Notes: generated by a model not told the origin, from the sequence alone. DNA of 64,000 nucleotides from JAGRGG01 sp965217265 (GCA_965217265.1 CBDCHP010000018.1:372001-436000); one strand, 5' to 3'; shown: positions 55,322 to 63,997, counted from the first letter of the stretch. Made by a program: numbers and translations.

Positions 55322-57382
55322 TCAGGCGATGACGCGGTCGCGTCCGGCATCGTCGGTCGGGAGGACGGCGCGCTCGCCTCCCCTCGCCCACGCCTCGAAC
55401 GCGCATCCCCGCATCGGCTCGGCGAACTTGTAGCCCTGCCCGTTCGGGCAGCCGAGCGCGATCAGGCTCTCCTGCTGCCCGCGGGTCTCGATCCCCTCGG
55501 CGATGACGTCGACGTCGAGCGCTCTTGCCATGGTCAAGATCGCCCGGAGCACGTGGGTCTTCGAGCCCGCCCCCTCGCACCCGTCGACGAACGAGCGGTC
55601 GATCTTGATGCGCTTGACCTTCAGCCGGTTGACGTTGGCGATCGAGGTGTAGCCGGTGCCGAAATCGTCGAGTTCGATCGCGACGCCGAGGGCCCGGATC
55701 GCGTCGACGACCCCGACGATCTTGTCGTCCTCGTCGAGGAGGACGGTCTCCAGCACCTCGACCGAGAGCCGCCCCGCCGGAAAGCCGGTCTTATCGAGCG
55801 TCGCCGCCAAGAACGCGACGAAGCCCTTGTCGCGCAGTTGGGCCGAGGAGGCGTTGATCGACAGCTTGCCGAACCGGATGCCCCGATCCAGCCAGCCCTT
55901 GGCGGTCTCGATCGCCTTCGCGATGACCTGCTCGCCGAGCGGCACGATGAGCCCGGTCTCTTCGGCAAGGTCGATGAACCGAGAGGGCGGGACGATGGCG
56001 CCGTTCGCGTCGCGGCACCGCGCCAGGGCCTCGACCCCGACGGTCTCGCCGGTGCGCATGTCGACTTGCGGCTGAAAGTACGGCTCGAACGACGAGGCGG
56101 CCAGTGCTCTGCGGATGAATGCCTCTTCCCGGCGCCGCGCCTCGAACGCGGCGCGCAACGGCTCGCGAAAGACGGTGATCTTGTTCTTGCCGTTCGCCTT
56201 GGCGTGGTAGAGCGCGACGTCGGCGTTGGCGAGCAGGGCATCGAACGCCGTGCCGTGCGCCGGCGAGGAGGCGATGCCGAAGCTGGCCGCGACCGCCGAG
56301 CACTTGGCCTCCCGCGCCAGGGCGGCCCGCAGGTCGACCGCGATCCGCTCGGCAACGCTCGCCGCGACGCCCGGATCGGGCGCATGCACGACGATCAGGA
56401 ATTCGTCGCCGCCGAGACGAAAAGCGACGTCGTCGCCCCGGATGCCGGCCCGGATCGTGTCGGCGGCGACCCGCAGCAGCCGGTCGCCGGCGTCGTGGCC
56501 GGCGAGGTCGTTCACGTCCTTGAAGTTGTCGAGGTCGATCGCGATCAGCGACAGAGGCGGGATCGCGCCGCCCGCGCCGTCGAGCAAGGCACCGACGTGC
56601 GCGCGCAGGCAGTGCCGGTTGAGCAGGCCGGTGAGTTGGTCGTGGAAGGACCGGTAGGTCAGCTCGTCCTGCTCGACGTGAACCGCCCGTTCCTTGTTCG
56701 CCAGTTCCCTCGCCAGCGGCGCGAAGATGAACGCGGCCTCGCCGATCAGCGTCGCGAGCGTGGCGACGAGCAGCCAGAAGTGGACGGTTTCCGCCCGATC
56801 GGCCTTGCCGCGCGCCCGATCTTCGTGGAAGCCAACGACGGCGTTCAAGGCGCCCAAGAGGTCCTTGCGGGCGGCGTCGGCGATCCGCTTGGCGCGTTCG
56901 GCCCGCCCCGCCGCGTCGGTCGCGCGCAAGAAAGCTTCGACGTCGCCGAGATAGGCTTGCATTCTGCGGTCGATGTCGTGCGGCGGGGCTTGGTAATACG
57001 CGGCCTCGGCAACCGACTCGATGCCGGGCAGGTTGCGCGCCGGATCGCCGTGCATCAGGCCCCGATGCGCCCTGGCCATGTCGTCTCGGGCGGTCGCCAG
57101 CAGCTCACGATCGCGCGCGACCGCGGCGGGATCGGTCTCGACCGCGATCGCCTGGGCGAGCCCGGCGATGCGCTGCGAGAGCATCCGCTGCCGGCCGGCG
57201 ACGTTGATCACCGTCGCGGCCTCGCCCTGCGCGGCGATGAAGCCGTCGAGCGCCACGAACGCGGCGATCGAGAGGACGCCGATCAGGAACAACGCCAAGA
57301 CGTAGGCGTGCCGGATCCGCTCGGCGATCCCGAGCAGGCCGTTTCTCGATCCTTCGCGGGCGGCGACGGATGCCATCGTCAT
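55322..57382 (-). CDS. Membrane GGDEF-EAL c-di-GMP protein with PilJ-type sensor
   Basis: Makes or degrades cyclic di-GMP in response to a periplasmic signal. The 686-residue protein has two membrane helices (about 27-49 and 202-222) around a PilJ/NarX-type sensor that begins VINVAGRQRMLSQRIAG. The GGDEF motif is intact at 324-328, with a product-inhibition site R315-G-D-D318 five residues before it. The EAL domain has EAL at 451-453, DDFGTG at 572-577, KIDRSFV and AEGIET, so both activities look possible. A perfect CtrA box lies 86 nt upstream. Confidence 0.93.
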   Translation of the reverse strand: MTMASVAAREGSRNGLLGIAERIRHAYVLALFLIGVLSIAAFVALDGFIAAQGEAATVINVAGRQRMLSQRIAGLAQAIAVETDPAAVARDRELLATARDDMARAHRGLMHGDPARNLPGIESVAEAAYYQAPPHDIDRRMQAYLGDVEAFLRATDAAGRAERAKRIADAARKDLLGALNAVVGFHEDRARGKADRAETVHFWLLVATLATLIGEAAFIFAPLARELANKERAVHVEQDELTYRSFHDQLTGLLNRHCLRAHVGALLDGAGGAIPPLSLIAIDLDNFKDVNDLAGHDAGDRLLRVAADTIRAGIRGDDVAFRLGGDEFLIVVHAPDPGVAASVAERIAVDLRAALAREAKCSAVAASFGIASSPAHGTAFDALLANADVALYHAKANGKNKITVFREPLRAAFEARRREEAFIRRALAASSFEPYFQPQVDMRTGETVGVEALARCRDANGAIVPPSRFIDLAEETGLIVPLGEQVIAKAIETAKGWLDRGIRFGKLSINASSAQLRDKGFVAFLAATLDKTGFPAGRLSVEVLETVLLDEDDKIVGVVDAIRALGVAIELDDFGTGYTSIANVNRLKVKRIKIDRSFVDGCEGAGSKTHVLRAILTMARALDVDVIAEGIETRGQQESLIALGCPNGQGYKFAEPMRGCAFEAWARGGERAVLPTDDAGRDRVIA

Positions 57383-57467
57383 TCTTCACAAGTGAGATGA
57401 AAAATCTTCTCGGCGCGTGCGCCGAGCGTTGCAAAATCGATCTCGAACGGAAGATAGCCGCACCCGA

Positions 57468-57482
57468 TTAAGATCGGCTTAA
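57468..57482. promoter_or_regulatory. CtrA box in a palindrome upstream of the GGDEF-EAL gene
   Basis: TTAAGATCGGCTTAA is a perfect TTAA-N7-TTAA, nested in a 9-bp inverted repeat (CCGATTAAG/CTTAATCGG, 57464-57486). It is 86 nt before the GGDEF-EAL start. No T-tract follows, so a binding site is more likely than a terminator for the M20 gene, though the latter role is not excluded. Confidence 0.65.
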
Positions 57483-57561
57483 TCGGCCCCCGGCACGGCG
57501 AATTTCACGAGGGTACGGGACGACTTTTCGAGCGGACGCGCCAGACTTGAGCGCCCCCGGC

Positions 57562-58851
57562 TCAGCCCTCGACCGGCTCGACGCCGCACCAATCGGCGAT
57601 CATCAGCGCCATCGTCGTCGTGATCCGCTTGAGCGAGGACAGGCTGACGCGCTCGTCGAAGCCGTGGATGCCGTGCGAGATCGGGCCGTAGCACAGGGCC
57701 GGCACCTCGTCGTAGAGGGCGTAGACCCGAGTGTCGATGTAGCCCGCGGTCATGAAGGACTTGAGCGGCCCGCCCGTCGCCGCCTCGTGCGCCTCGGCCA
57801 GGGCGCGCTCGGCGTCGGAGCCCTCGTCCAGGACGTAGCCCTCGGCGTAGAAGCCGTTGAAGGTGACGGTGGGGGGCTGGTTGGCGAGGTAGGGGTCGTG
57901 GCGGGCGAAGTCGGCCACCGCCGCCTCGACCAGCTTCGCCGCCTCGTCGGCGCCCGTGCCCGGGTAGATCGAGACGCGGCAGTCGAGGCGGCACCACGCC
58001 GGGACCGACGAGGCCCAGTCGCCGCCCTCGATCCGGCCGATGTTGAGGTTGATCGGGTGCGGCTCGGCCTCGAAGTGCGGCCGGTCGGCCTTGTCCTCGT
58101 TCCAATCCGCCTCCAGCGCCCGAAGCGCCCCGATCACGCGGTAGGCGGCCTCGATGGCGTTGGCGCCGGCACCCGCCTCGCGGACGTGGACCGGGTGGCC
58201 GCGCACCTCGACCCGAAACCACAAGACGCCGACGTTGGCGCGGACCAGCATCTCGTCCTCGGGCTCGGGGATCAGAACGGCGTCGGCCTTGTAGCCGCGC
58301 AGGTGGGTCATGAGGGCGCCGTTGCCGGTCGATTCCTCCTCGACCACCGATTGGATATAGACGGTCGCCGCCGGCTGGAGGCCGAGGCGCCGCAGCGCGT
58401 CGAGGGCGAACAGGTTGGCCGCGTGGCCGGCCTTCATGTCGGCACCGCCGCGGCCGTAGAGCCAGTCGCCCTCGACGACGGGATCGAAGGGCGGGTGGGT
58501 CCATAAGTTAAGCGGCCCCGGCGGCACGACGTCGACGTGCGCCTGGAGGGTCAGTGAGCGGCCCCGCTCCTCGCGCGGGCGGTGGATGCCGACCAGGATC
58601 GGCGCCGTCGAGTGCTGATCCGAGAACTTCGAGCCGCCCGGGTGCGCCTCGATCAGGTCCCGATCCATGGCAAAGCGGTCGACCGCGTAGCCGCGCGCGC
58701 GCATCTGCTTGAAGACGAAGTCCTGGATCGCGTGCTCCTCGCCGCGCAGCGAGGCGAAGCGAACGAGGCCTTGCGTGTAGGCGACCTGTTCGGCGAAGCC
58801 GTCGGCGACGGCCCGCGCGATGGCGGCGGTACGGGCGCTATCGAGGGTCAT
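57562..58851 (-). CDS. ArgE/DapE-family M20 deacylase
   Basis: Zinc-dependent amidohydrolase of the M20 family, cytosolic. The 429-residue protein has metal ligands in LQAHVDVVPPG, RGGADMKAG, the catalytic SVVEEESTGNG, LIPEPEDEM and the final HGIHGFDERV His. The dimerisation domain (about 200-320) is complete. This ArgE/DapE-like group includes acetylornithine deacetylases and succinyl-diaminopimelate desuccinylases, but long versions like this often have other N-acyl substrates, so no symbol is given. Confidence 0.9.
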   Translation of the reverse strand: MTLDSARTAAIARAVADGFAEQVAYTQGLVRFASLRGEEHAIQDFVFKQMRARGYAVDRFAMDRDLIEAHPGGSKFSDQHSTAPILVGIHRPREERGRSLTLQAHVDVVPPGPLNLWTHPPFDPVVEGDWLYGRGGADMKAGHAANLFALDALRRLGLQPAATVYIQSVVEEESTGNGALMTHLRGYKADAVLIPEPEDEMLVRANVGVLWFRVEVRGHPVHVREAGAGANAIEAAYRVIGALRALEADWNEDKADRPHFEAEPHPINLNIGRIEGGDWASSVPAWCRLDCRVSIYPGTGADEAAKLVEAAVADFARHDPYLANQPPTVTFNGFYAEGYVLDEGSDAERALAEAHEAATGGPLKSFMTAGYIDTRVYALYDEVPALCYGPISHGIHGFDERVSLSSLKRITTTMALMIADWCGVEPVEG

Positions 58852-58891
58852 GGCAGGGCTCTCTTTGCTTCGGGGTTACCAGGAACAACAA

Positions 58892-58941
58892 GCAAAAAAG
58901 AGAAAAAAGAAGCCCCGCGCAGCGGATGCGAAGCATTGAAC
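58892..58941. repeat. Half inverted-repeat element, copy F
   Basis: A single arm ending GCGGATGCGAAGCATTGAAC, the complement of the usual left arm; read on the minus strand it gives CCGC-TGC-GCGG followed by CTTCTTTTTTCTC. The other arm and the central unit are missing. It sits in the 184-bp gap between the Uma2 stop and the M20 start, both on the minus strand, where it could terminate the Uma2 transcript. Confidence 0.7.
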
Positions 58942-59035
58942 GCAAATCCTCGCGCGTGACGATCCGAACCCCGCCCGGCCAAGCGGGGCGCTTGGTACGG
59001 GTTTTCGCCGTCTTGGCACGGGCACACGAACTTCT

Positions 59036-59605
59036 TCAACCTTCGCCGGCCGCGAACGTCACGCCTTCGTAGACCTCGCCCAGCCGCAGCGTCACCCCGA
59101 CGGCTTCCAGCGCGACGGCGGCGTCCTCCCCCTCCAGGGGCGTCAGGCGCCACGTCGCCCCCTCGCGGGTGAACAGTTCGCCCGCGAGGCGGTCCTGGCG
59201 CAGCATCAGGTCGTGTTGCAGGCTCGGCAGAGTGCGGTAGAGGTCCCACTTGCGCGTCCGGTCCTCGGCTTCCGTGGACGGGGATAGGACTTCGACGATG
59301 ACGACGGGGCGGCGCAGGCGGTTGCCGGTCTCGGGACCGCAGGTGACGGTGACGTCGGGTTTGGGGGCGTTGTTGCCGACCTCGACGCTCATGCTCCCGC
59401 CGAACGGGCGGCAGGGACCGCCGCGCAGGGCGCCGTAGAGAACACCGAACAGGTTGCCGGCGATCGTCGCGTGCGCGACGCACGGGTCCGGCCTCATCCT
59501 GACGACGCCTTCGAAAAACTCGAGATCTTCCTCGTAGTCGTCGGCCCAGGCCAGAAACTCGTCCACCGTGCGCAGGCGGGGGGCTTGAAGGTCGGTATCG
59601 GCCAC
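59036..59605 (-). CDS. Uma2-family endonuclease-like protein
   Basis: Restriction-endonuclease-fold protein of the Uma2/DUF820 family, widespread but functionally unclear. The 189-residue product starts at GTG 59605, preceded by GAGGAGAA. The PD-(D/E)xK core is visible as APKPDVTVTCG then PVVIVEVLSPSTEAEDRTRK near residues 92-128, with FFEGVVRMRPDP earlier. A decayed paralogue lies immediately upstream. Confidence 0.85.
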   Translation of the reverse strand: MADTDLQAPRLRTVDEFLAWADDYEEDLEFFEGVVRMRPDPCVAHATIAGNLFGVLYGALRGGPCRPFGGSMSVEVGNNAPKPDVTVTCGPETGNRLRRPVVIVEVLSPSTEAEDRTRKWDLYRTLPSLQHDLMLRQDRLAGELFTREGATWRLTPLEGEDAAVALEAVGVTLRLGEVYEGVTFAAGEG

Positions 59606-59645
59606 GCGGGTTCTCCTCGGCACCGTTCGTGCGGGAGAGTATGGC

Positions 59646-60200
59646 TCAGCCGAAGGGCGCCGTCACCCCGAGCATCGGCCCCGGCGGGTCGAGCGTAATA
59701 GCGCCCTCGCGCACCACCTGAGTAGCGATCGTTCCCGCCCCGTCGCGGCGGTGGTGGATGACGCAACGCCGTTTTAAGTCGACGATCAGGTAATGGCAGA
59801 GCGACGCGAGGCGGAAGTAGTCGCCGAGCTTGGTGCCGGTGTCGAAGCGGCCGGTCGAGGGCGAGAGCACCTCGACGACGATCACGGAGGATTCAGGACG
59901 AGCGCCGCGTCGTCCGCAGCGGTTCGCCGGGGCGGACCAGAGCGTCGGGCGCGTTGACCGTCGCGTCGTCGATCCGCACCGCCATGCCGTCGGGATAGGC
60001 CTTGCAGGCCAGGTTCGCCGCCGCGATGCCCTCCCGCAGCGCCAGCCACGCCTCGGCCTTGCTCAGGGCGTGGATCGAGCGCTCCGGCGCCATCGCCACG
60101 ACCTCGCCGACGATCAGTTCGCAACGCTCCCCTCGGGCCGCGCCATTGCCCAGGCGACGAACTGGTCGGCGGTCATGGGTCCGGGGGCGCTCGCGCGCAT
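59646..60200 (-). pseudogene. Decayed Uma2-family gene
   Basis: Broken paralogue of the adjacent Uma2 gene. From ATG 60200 the pieces are MTADQFVAWAMARPEG, then ERCELIVGEVVAMAPERSIH to NAPDALVRPGEPL in another frame, PDDAALVLNPP in a third, and VIVVEVLSPSTGRFDTGTKL to the end. At least three frameshifts (near 60130, 59935 and 59885) are needed. The core residues of the nuclease fold survive in the fragments, suggesting fairly recent decay. Confidence 0.85.
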
Positions 60201-60229
60201 CGTCCGTCTCCGGTTGGTTCGCGACAGCA

Positions 60230-62455
60230 TCATACGCCGAACCGATTATCCCGCGGAAACCCCGTCGGCGCCATCAGCCCCGCCCCGGCCCGGTGCCCCA
60301 GCCAGCGGGTCAGGTCCTTCTCGTGGCGGGTGCGGCCGCCTTGGAGGCGCCAGGTCAGGCCGTCCTCAAGGTTCAGCGTCGTGACGTCGGCGAGCTTGCC
60401 GTCCTTGAAGCGTTGCAGGGTGACGCCGCGGCCGCGCGACATGACCGGCAGCGCGTCCAGGGGGAAGAGCAAGAGCTTGCGGTTGCTGCCGACCGTCGCG
60501 ACGTGGGTGCCTCGCACCTTCTTCACGGCGAGGAGGCGGTCGCCCCCGGCGAGGTTCATCACCTGCCTGCCGGTGCGGGTCTGGGCCGCGATCTCCCTCG
60601 GCTCGGCGACGAAGCCGCGGCCGGCCTCGCTGGCGAACAGGAGCCTCGCCCCCGCGTCGTGGAGCAAGAGGTCGAGGATGCCGGCCTTGCCCAGGTCGAT
60701 CAGGAGCGACAGGGGCTCGCCCTGGCCGCGGCCGGAGGGCAGCCTGTCGGCCGGGATCAGGTAGCAGCGGCCGTCGGTGGCGACGACGAGGAGCTTGTCG
60801 GTGTTCTGCGCGTGCAAGAGAAAGCGCGGACCGTCGCCCTCCTTGAAGCGCAGGTCGTCGCCGCCCTCGACGTGGCCGCGCAGCGCGCGCACCCAGCCCT
60901 TTTGCGAGCCGACGACGGTGATCGGGAAGCGCTCGACCGGGGCGTCGAGGAGGGCCGGGTCGATCTCGGCCGCCTCCTCGACCAGCGTGCGGCGCGCCCC
61001 GGCGAACGCCTTGGCGCCGGCCTTCATCTGCCGCGCCAGGGCTTTGCGCCGCTTGGTCTCGTCGGCGAGGAGGGCCTGAAGGTCGGCCCCTTCCGCCTCC
61101 AGCTTGGCGCGCTCGTCTTTCAGCGCCATCTCCTCCAGGCGGCGGAGGTTGCGCAGGCGCAGGTTGAGGATCGCCTCGGCCTGACGCTCGTTCAGGTCGA
61201 AGGCCCGCATCAGGACGGGCTTGGGCGCGTCCTCGTCGCGGATGATCTGGATGACGCGGTCGATGTCGAGGAACGCCTTGAGGTAGGCGTCCAGGATCTC
61301 CAGCCGGGCGGCGATGCGCCGCGAGCGGTGCTCCGAGCGGCGCACCAGGACGACCATGCGGTGGTCGACGAAGGCGCCCAAGAGGTCGATCAGCCCCATG
61401 ACACGGGGCACGCCGGCCGCGTCCAGGACGTTCATGTTGAAGCTGAGGCGCACTTCGAGGTCGCTGGCGCGAAACAAGGACGCCATCAGCAGTTCGGCCG
61501 GGACGTTCTTCGAGCGGGGCACCAGGACGAGGCGGATGGCCTCGGTCGATTCGTCGCGCAGATCGCCCAAGAGCGCCAGCTTCTTCGCGTTCAACAGTTC
61601 GGCCAATCGCTCGACGAGGCGCGCCTTTTGCACCTGGTAGGGGATCTCGGTGACGATGACTTGGTACTGACCGTAGCCCAGATCCTCCTTCACCCAGGCG
61701 GCGCGCAGGCGGAGCGAGCCGCGGCCGGTGGCGTAAGCCTCGGCGACGACGCCCGGCGGCTCGATCAGGACGCCGCCGGTCGGCAGGTCCGGCCCCTTGA
61801 TGAAGCGCATGACCTCGGCCAGCGCCGCCGGCGGGGCGGACTTGGGCCGCTCCAGGAGGTAGGCCAGGGCGGCGAACAACTCGCCCGCGTTGTGCGGCGG
61901 GATCGAGGTCGCCATGCCGACGGCGATGCCGGACGCGCCGTTGGCGAGCAGGTTGGGAAAGGCCGCCGGCAGGACGGCCGGCTCGTCCTCGCTGCCGTCG
62001 TAGGTCGGGCGAAAATCGACCGTGTCCTCGTCGATGCCGTCGAGCAGTGCGGCGGCGACCGCTGTCAGGCGCGCCTCGGTGTAGCGCATCGCCGCCGGGT
62101 TATCGCCGTCGACGTTGCCGAAATTGCCCTGGCCGTCGATCAGGGGGTAGCGCTGGCTGAAGTCCTGCGCCAGACGCGCCAGCGCCTCGTAGACGGCGAC
62201 GTCGCCGTGCGGGTGGAACTTGCCGATCACGTCGCCGACGACGCGGGCGCACTTCTTGAAGGCCGAGCCCGGGTCGAGCTTCAGTTCGCGCATGGCGTAG
62301 AGCAGCCGCCGCTGCACCGGCTTCAGCCCGTCGCGCGCGTCGGGCAGCGAGCGCGACGTGATCGTCGAGAGCGCGTAGGCGAGGTAGCGCTCCTTGAGCG
62401 CGTCGCGCAGGTCGATCGGGGTCGCGTTGTCGGGGGCAAGCACCGGGCGGCTCAT
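60230..62455 (-). CDS. parC: DNA topoisomerase IV subunit A
   Basis: Catalytic subunit that decatenates daughter chromosomes together with ParE. The 741-residue protein has the active-site Tyr125 in AAMRYTEARL and the quinolone-determining region HPHGDVAVYEAL at 81-92. Val86 stands where E. coli ParC has Ser80, while the Glu84 equivalent (E90) is kept. The C-terminal domain carries six-bladed GyrA-like repeats (GRGFVAEPREIAAQTRTGRQ and others). The shorter CTD supports ParC rather than GyrA. The start overlaps the recO stop by 4 nt, a common alphaproteobacterial pair. Confidence 0.93.
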   Translation of the reverse strand: MSRPVLAPDNATPIDLRDALKERYLAYALSTITSRSLPDARDGLKPVQRRLLYAMRELKLDPGSAFKKCARVVGDVIGKFHPHGDVAVYEALARLAQDFSQRYPLIDGQGNFGNVDGDNPAAMRYTEARLTAVAAALLDGIDEDTVDFRPTYDGSEDEPAVLPAAFPNLLANGASGIAVGMATSIPPHNAGELFAALAYLLERPKSAPPAALAEVMRFIKGPDLPTGGVLIEPPGVVAEAYATGRGSLRLRAAWVKEDLGYGQYQVIVTEIPYQVQKARLVERLAELLNAKKLALLGDLRDESTEAIRLVLVPRSKNVPAELLMASLFRASDLEVRLSFNMNVLDAAGVPRVMGLIDLLGAFVDHRMVVLVRRSEHRSRRIAARLEILDAYLKAFLDIDRVIQIIRDEDAPKPVLMRAFDLNERQAEAILNLRLRNLRRLEEMALKDERAKLEAEGADLQALLADETKRRKALARQMKAGAKAFAGARRTLVEEAAEIDPALLDAPVERFPITVVGSQKGWVRALRGHVEGGDDLRFKEGDGPRFLLHAQNTDKLLVVATDGRCYLIPADRLPSGRGQGEPLSLLIDLGKAGILDLLLHDAGARLLFASEAGRGFVAEPREIAAQTRTGRQVMNLAGGDRLLAVKKVRGTHVATVGSNRKLLLFPLDALPVMSRGRGVTLQRFKDGKLADVTTLNLEDGLTWRLQGGRTRHEKDLTRWLGHRAGAGLMAPTGFPRDNRFGV

Positions 62456-63204
62456 GCGGGCGATTCTTCCGTGGGTGTGTCAGGGGGCGGCCACATCGCG
62501 GCGTAGCGGGCGCGCTGGGCCGGCAGCAGGCGCTCGGCCGGCTCGAAGATATGCCGGTTCAAGAAGTGCCCGGCAAGCCGCAACCCCTGCGCGATATGGC
62601 CGGGCGCGGCCTCGGCGTCCTGGTCGAGGAGGAAGGCCGGCAGCGGCAGCAGGCGCGGCGCCCAGGTCCCCGCCGCCGCCCGCGACACGGCGCGGCCCGA
62701 CTTGGGCGAGACGAAGGCGAGGCCGTCCTTTGCCCCGGTGACGGCGCAGGCCTCGAAGTTGAGGCCGAAGCCGAGGTCGGCGAGGAGCGCCACCTCGAAG
62801 CGGACGTAGGCGGCGGGCCAGTCGGGCGGCTCGGCGTCGAGGACGGTGAGCAGGCGAAGCAGGCCGGCGTAGAGGTCGGGGTGCGGGTCGCGCTCGGGCA
62901 GGGCGCCTTCGAGCACGCCCAGCGCCGCGGCCATCGCCGCCAACGGCCTCGGCCGGTCGAGCAGTGCGGCGGGAAAGAGGCGGATCGGCTCCAGGTCGAA
63001 GCGGCCGAGGTGGCCCTCCAGCCGCGCCTGCCAGCGGGCCTGGAGCCGGTTGCCGGGCTGAAGCAGGGGCCCCTGGCGCCGGCCGGCCCCGCCCTTGACG
63101 ACGCCGGCGTGGCGGCCGTGGTCGTGGGTGAACAGGCTCAAGCGCGCGTCGCGCTCGCCCAACACCCGCCTCGCCAGCACGACCCCCTCGTCCTGCCACT
63201 CCAT
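62452..63204 (-). CDS. recO: DNA repair protein RecO
   Basis: Recombination mediator that helps RecR load RecA at gapped DNA. The 250-residue protein begins MEWQDEGVVLARRVLGERDA with an OB fold (VVKGGAGRRQGPLLQPGNRL) and continues with a helical domain. PDWPAAYVRFEVALLADLGF with LNFEACAVTG is typical of RecO. The zinc-site cysteines of some RecO proteins are mostly absent, with only one Cys in the region. It is transcribed with parC by a 4-nt overlap. Confidence 0.9.
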   Translation of the reverse strand: MEWQDEGVVLARRVLGERDARLSLFTHDHGRHAGVVKGGAGRRQGPLLQPGNRLQARWQARLEGHLGRFDLEPIRLFPAALLDRPRPLAAMAAALGVLEGALPERDPHPDLYAGLLRLLTVLDAEPPDWPAAYVRFEVALLADLGFGLNFEACAVTGAKDGLAFVSPKSGRAVSRAAAGTWAPRLLPLPAFLLDQDAEAAPGHIAQGLRLAGHFLNRHIFEPAERLLPAQRARYAAMWPPPDTPTEESPA

Positions 63205-63276
63205 CTATTCGCCGCGATGTTGGTGGATGTGGAGGAGATATGGCGGGCCGGGGTAATGTTCGCAAGATGTTCCAGG

Positions 63277-63345
63277 AGAACGCTTGCGCGTGCGCTGCCG
63301 CGCGGGCTTCTTTTTTCTCTTTTTTGCAACTTTGGTCCGGGGCGG
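63277..63345. repeat. Half inverted-repeat element, copy G
   Basis: Left arm only: AGAACGCTTGCGCGTGCGC, a GC hairpin and the tract CTTCTTTTTTCTC, then GCAACTTTGGTCCGGGG, the same spacer start as copy A. The right arm is missing; a palindromic repeat begins about 45 bp further on. Confidence 0.7.
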
Positions 63346-63387
63346 CGTCGGCGCAGGCGGCTAAACCCAGGGTAATGATTTCTCTTT

Positions 63388-63428
63388 CTTGTCACCCCCG
63401 ACTTGATCGGGGGTCCAGGGTGGCCGGA
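63388..63428. repeat. Palindromic repeat left of the GIY-YIG relic
   Basis: Unit reading CTTGTCACCCCCGACTTGAT and continuing CGGGGGTCCAGGGTGGCCGG. The CCCCCGA/TCGGGGG stem is perfect. It belongs to the family seen at 16.1 kb and is inverted relative to the unit at 63711. Confidence 0.8.
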
Positions 63429-63449
63429 CTCCGCAGCCACACACAGAGC

Positions 63450-63697
63450 ACCTTGAAGCACTACCACGTCGACATCACCAACGACCTGCCGCGCCGCCTA
63501 GCCCAACATTGAACCCGTACGCCTAACGGTTTCGCCGCATGGCATGAGATGCATTGCCTCGTTCACGGCGAAACTTTCGATGGCGCAGAGCAGGCGGATC
63601 GCACAAGAAGCAGCTCAAGAATTGGCAGCGTGCGTGGAGACTGGCGCTGATCGAGGAGCACAACCCGATATGGCGGGATTTAGGGGAAGATGCGTGA
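63450..63697 (+). pseudogene. Second decayed GIY-YIG endonuclease gene
   Basis: Three fragments in different frames reconstruct a single-domain GIY-YIG nuclease. They are HVDITNDLPRRLAQH ending in a stop (to 63512), GFAAWHEMHCLVHGETFDG (about 63530-63590) and HKKQLKNWQRAWRLALIEEH with NPIWRDLGEDA to TGA 63697. Order and motifs fit the family's YVGVTND...FAAWHGMHRLVHAE...RAWKLALIEE pattern. The gene is dead but well preserved, and sits between two inverted palindromic repeats. Confidence 0.85.
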
Positions 63698-63710
63698 AGC
63701 GCTTTCCCCC

Positions 63711-63812
63711 GGCTACCCTGGACCCCGGATCAAGTCCGGGGTGACAAGGAAGAGACTCGAACGCCACGTTATCACCCCGGCCACCGGGCTGGAGTCCGGA
63801 GTGGCCGGCCCC
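63711..63812. repeat. Palindromic repeats right of the GIY-YIG relic
   Basis: First unit (63711-63748) reads CCTGGACCCCGGATCAAGTC then CGGGGTGACAAG, the reverse complement of the family as seen at 63388. A second unit (63770-63812) reads ATCACCCCGGCC...GGAGTCCGGAGTGGCCGG in the original orientation. Confidence 0.8.
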
Positions 63813-63997
63813 TAAGACAGCATTCTTGCACTAGCTAGTTTGATATGAAATAATGTTTCTGGACTACCAATGTGATCATAACTAAAGGTTTTGCCATGTA
63901 AGGCGCTTAAATCGATCTCTATTTTTTCACCATTATTATTGAAGCAGAATATGCGCCGACGCTTGGGATCATTTATATGCCATTGGGGTAGCGCCAT
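63812..63997 (-). CDS. AT-rich hypothetical ORF at the window edge
   Basis: A 61-codon ORF from an ATG at 63997, starting MALPQWHINDPKRRRIFCFN and ending with HIKLASARMLS. The frame is still open at the window edge, so it may be the C-terminal end of a longer protein. I recognise no family. Its A/T content is far above that of neighbouring genes, suggesting recent acquisition or relaxed coding. The repeats begin right after its stop. Confidence 0.4.
   Translation of the reverse strand: MALPQWHINDPKRRRIFCFNNNGEKIEIDLSALHGKTFSYDHIGSPETLFHIKLASARMLS

Noticed and set aside
54941..57400. Long plus-strand ORF of about 820 codons opposite the GGDEF-EAL gene
   Set aside because: Low-complexity Arg/Asp/Val-rich translation without motifs; the minus strand carries complete GGDEF and EAL domains.
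60002..62506. Long plus-strand ORF of about 830 codons opposite parC
   Set aside because: It mirrors the conserved parC and recO genes codon for codon, has no family motif, and reflects the high GC content that removes stops from antisense frames.
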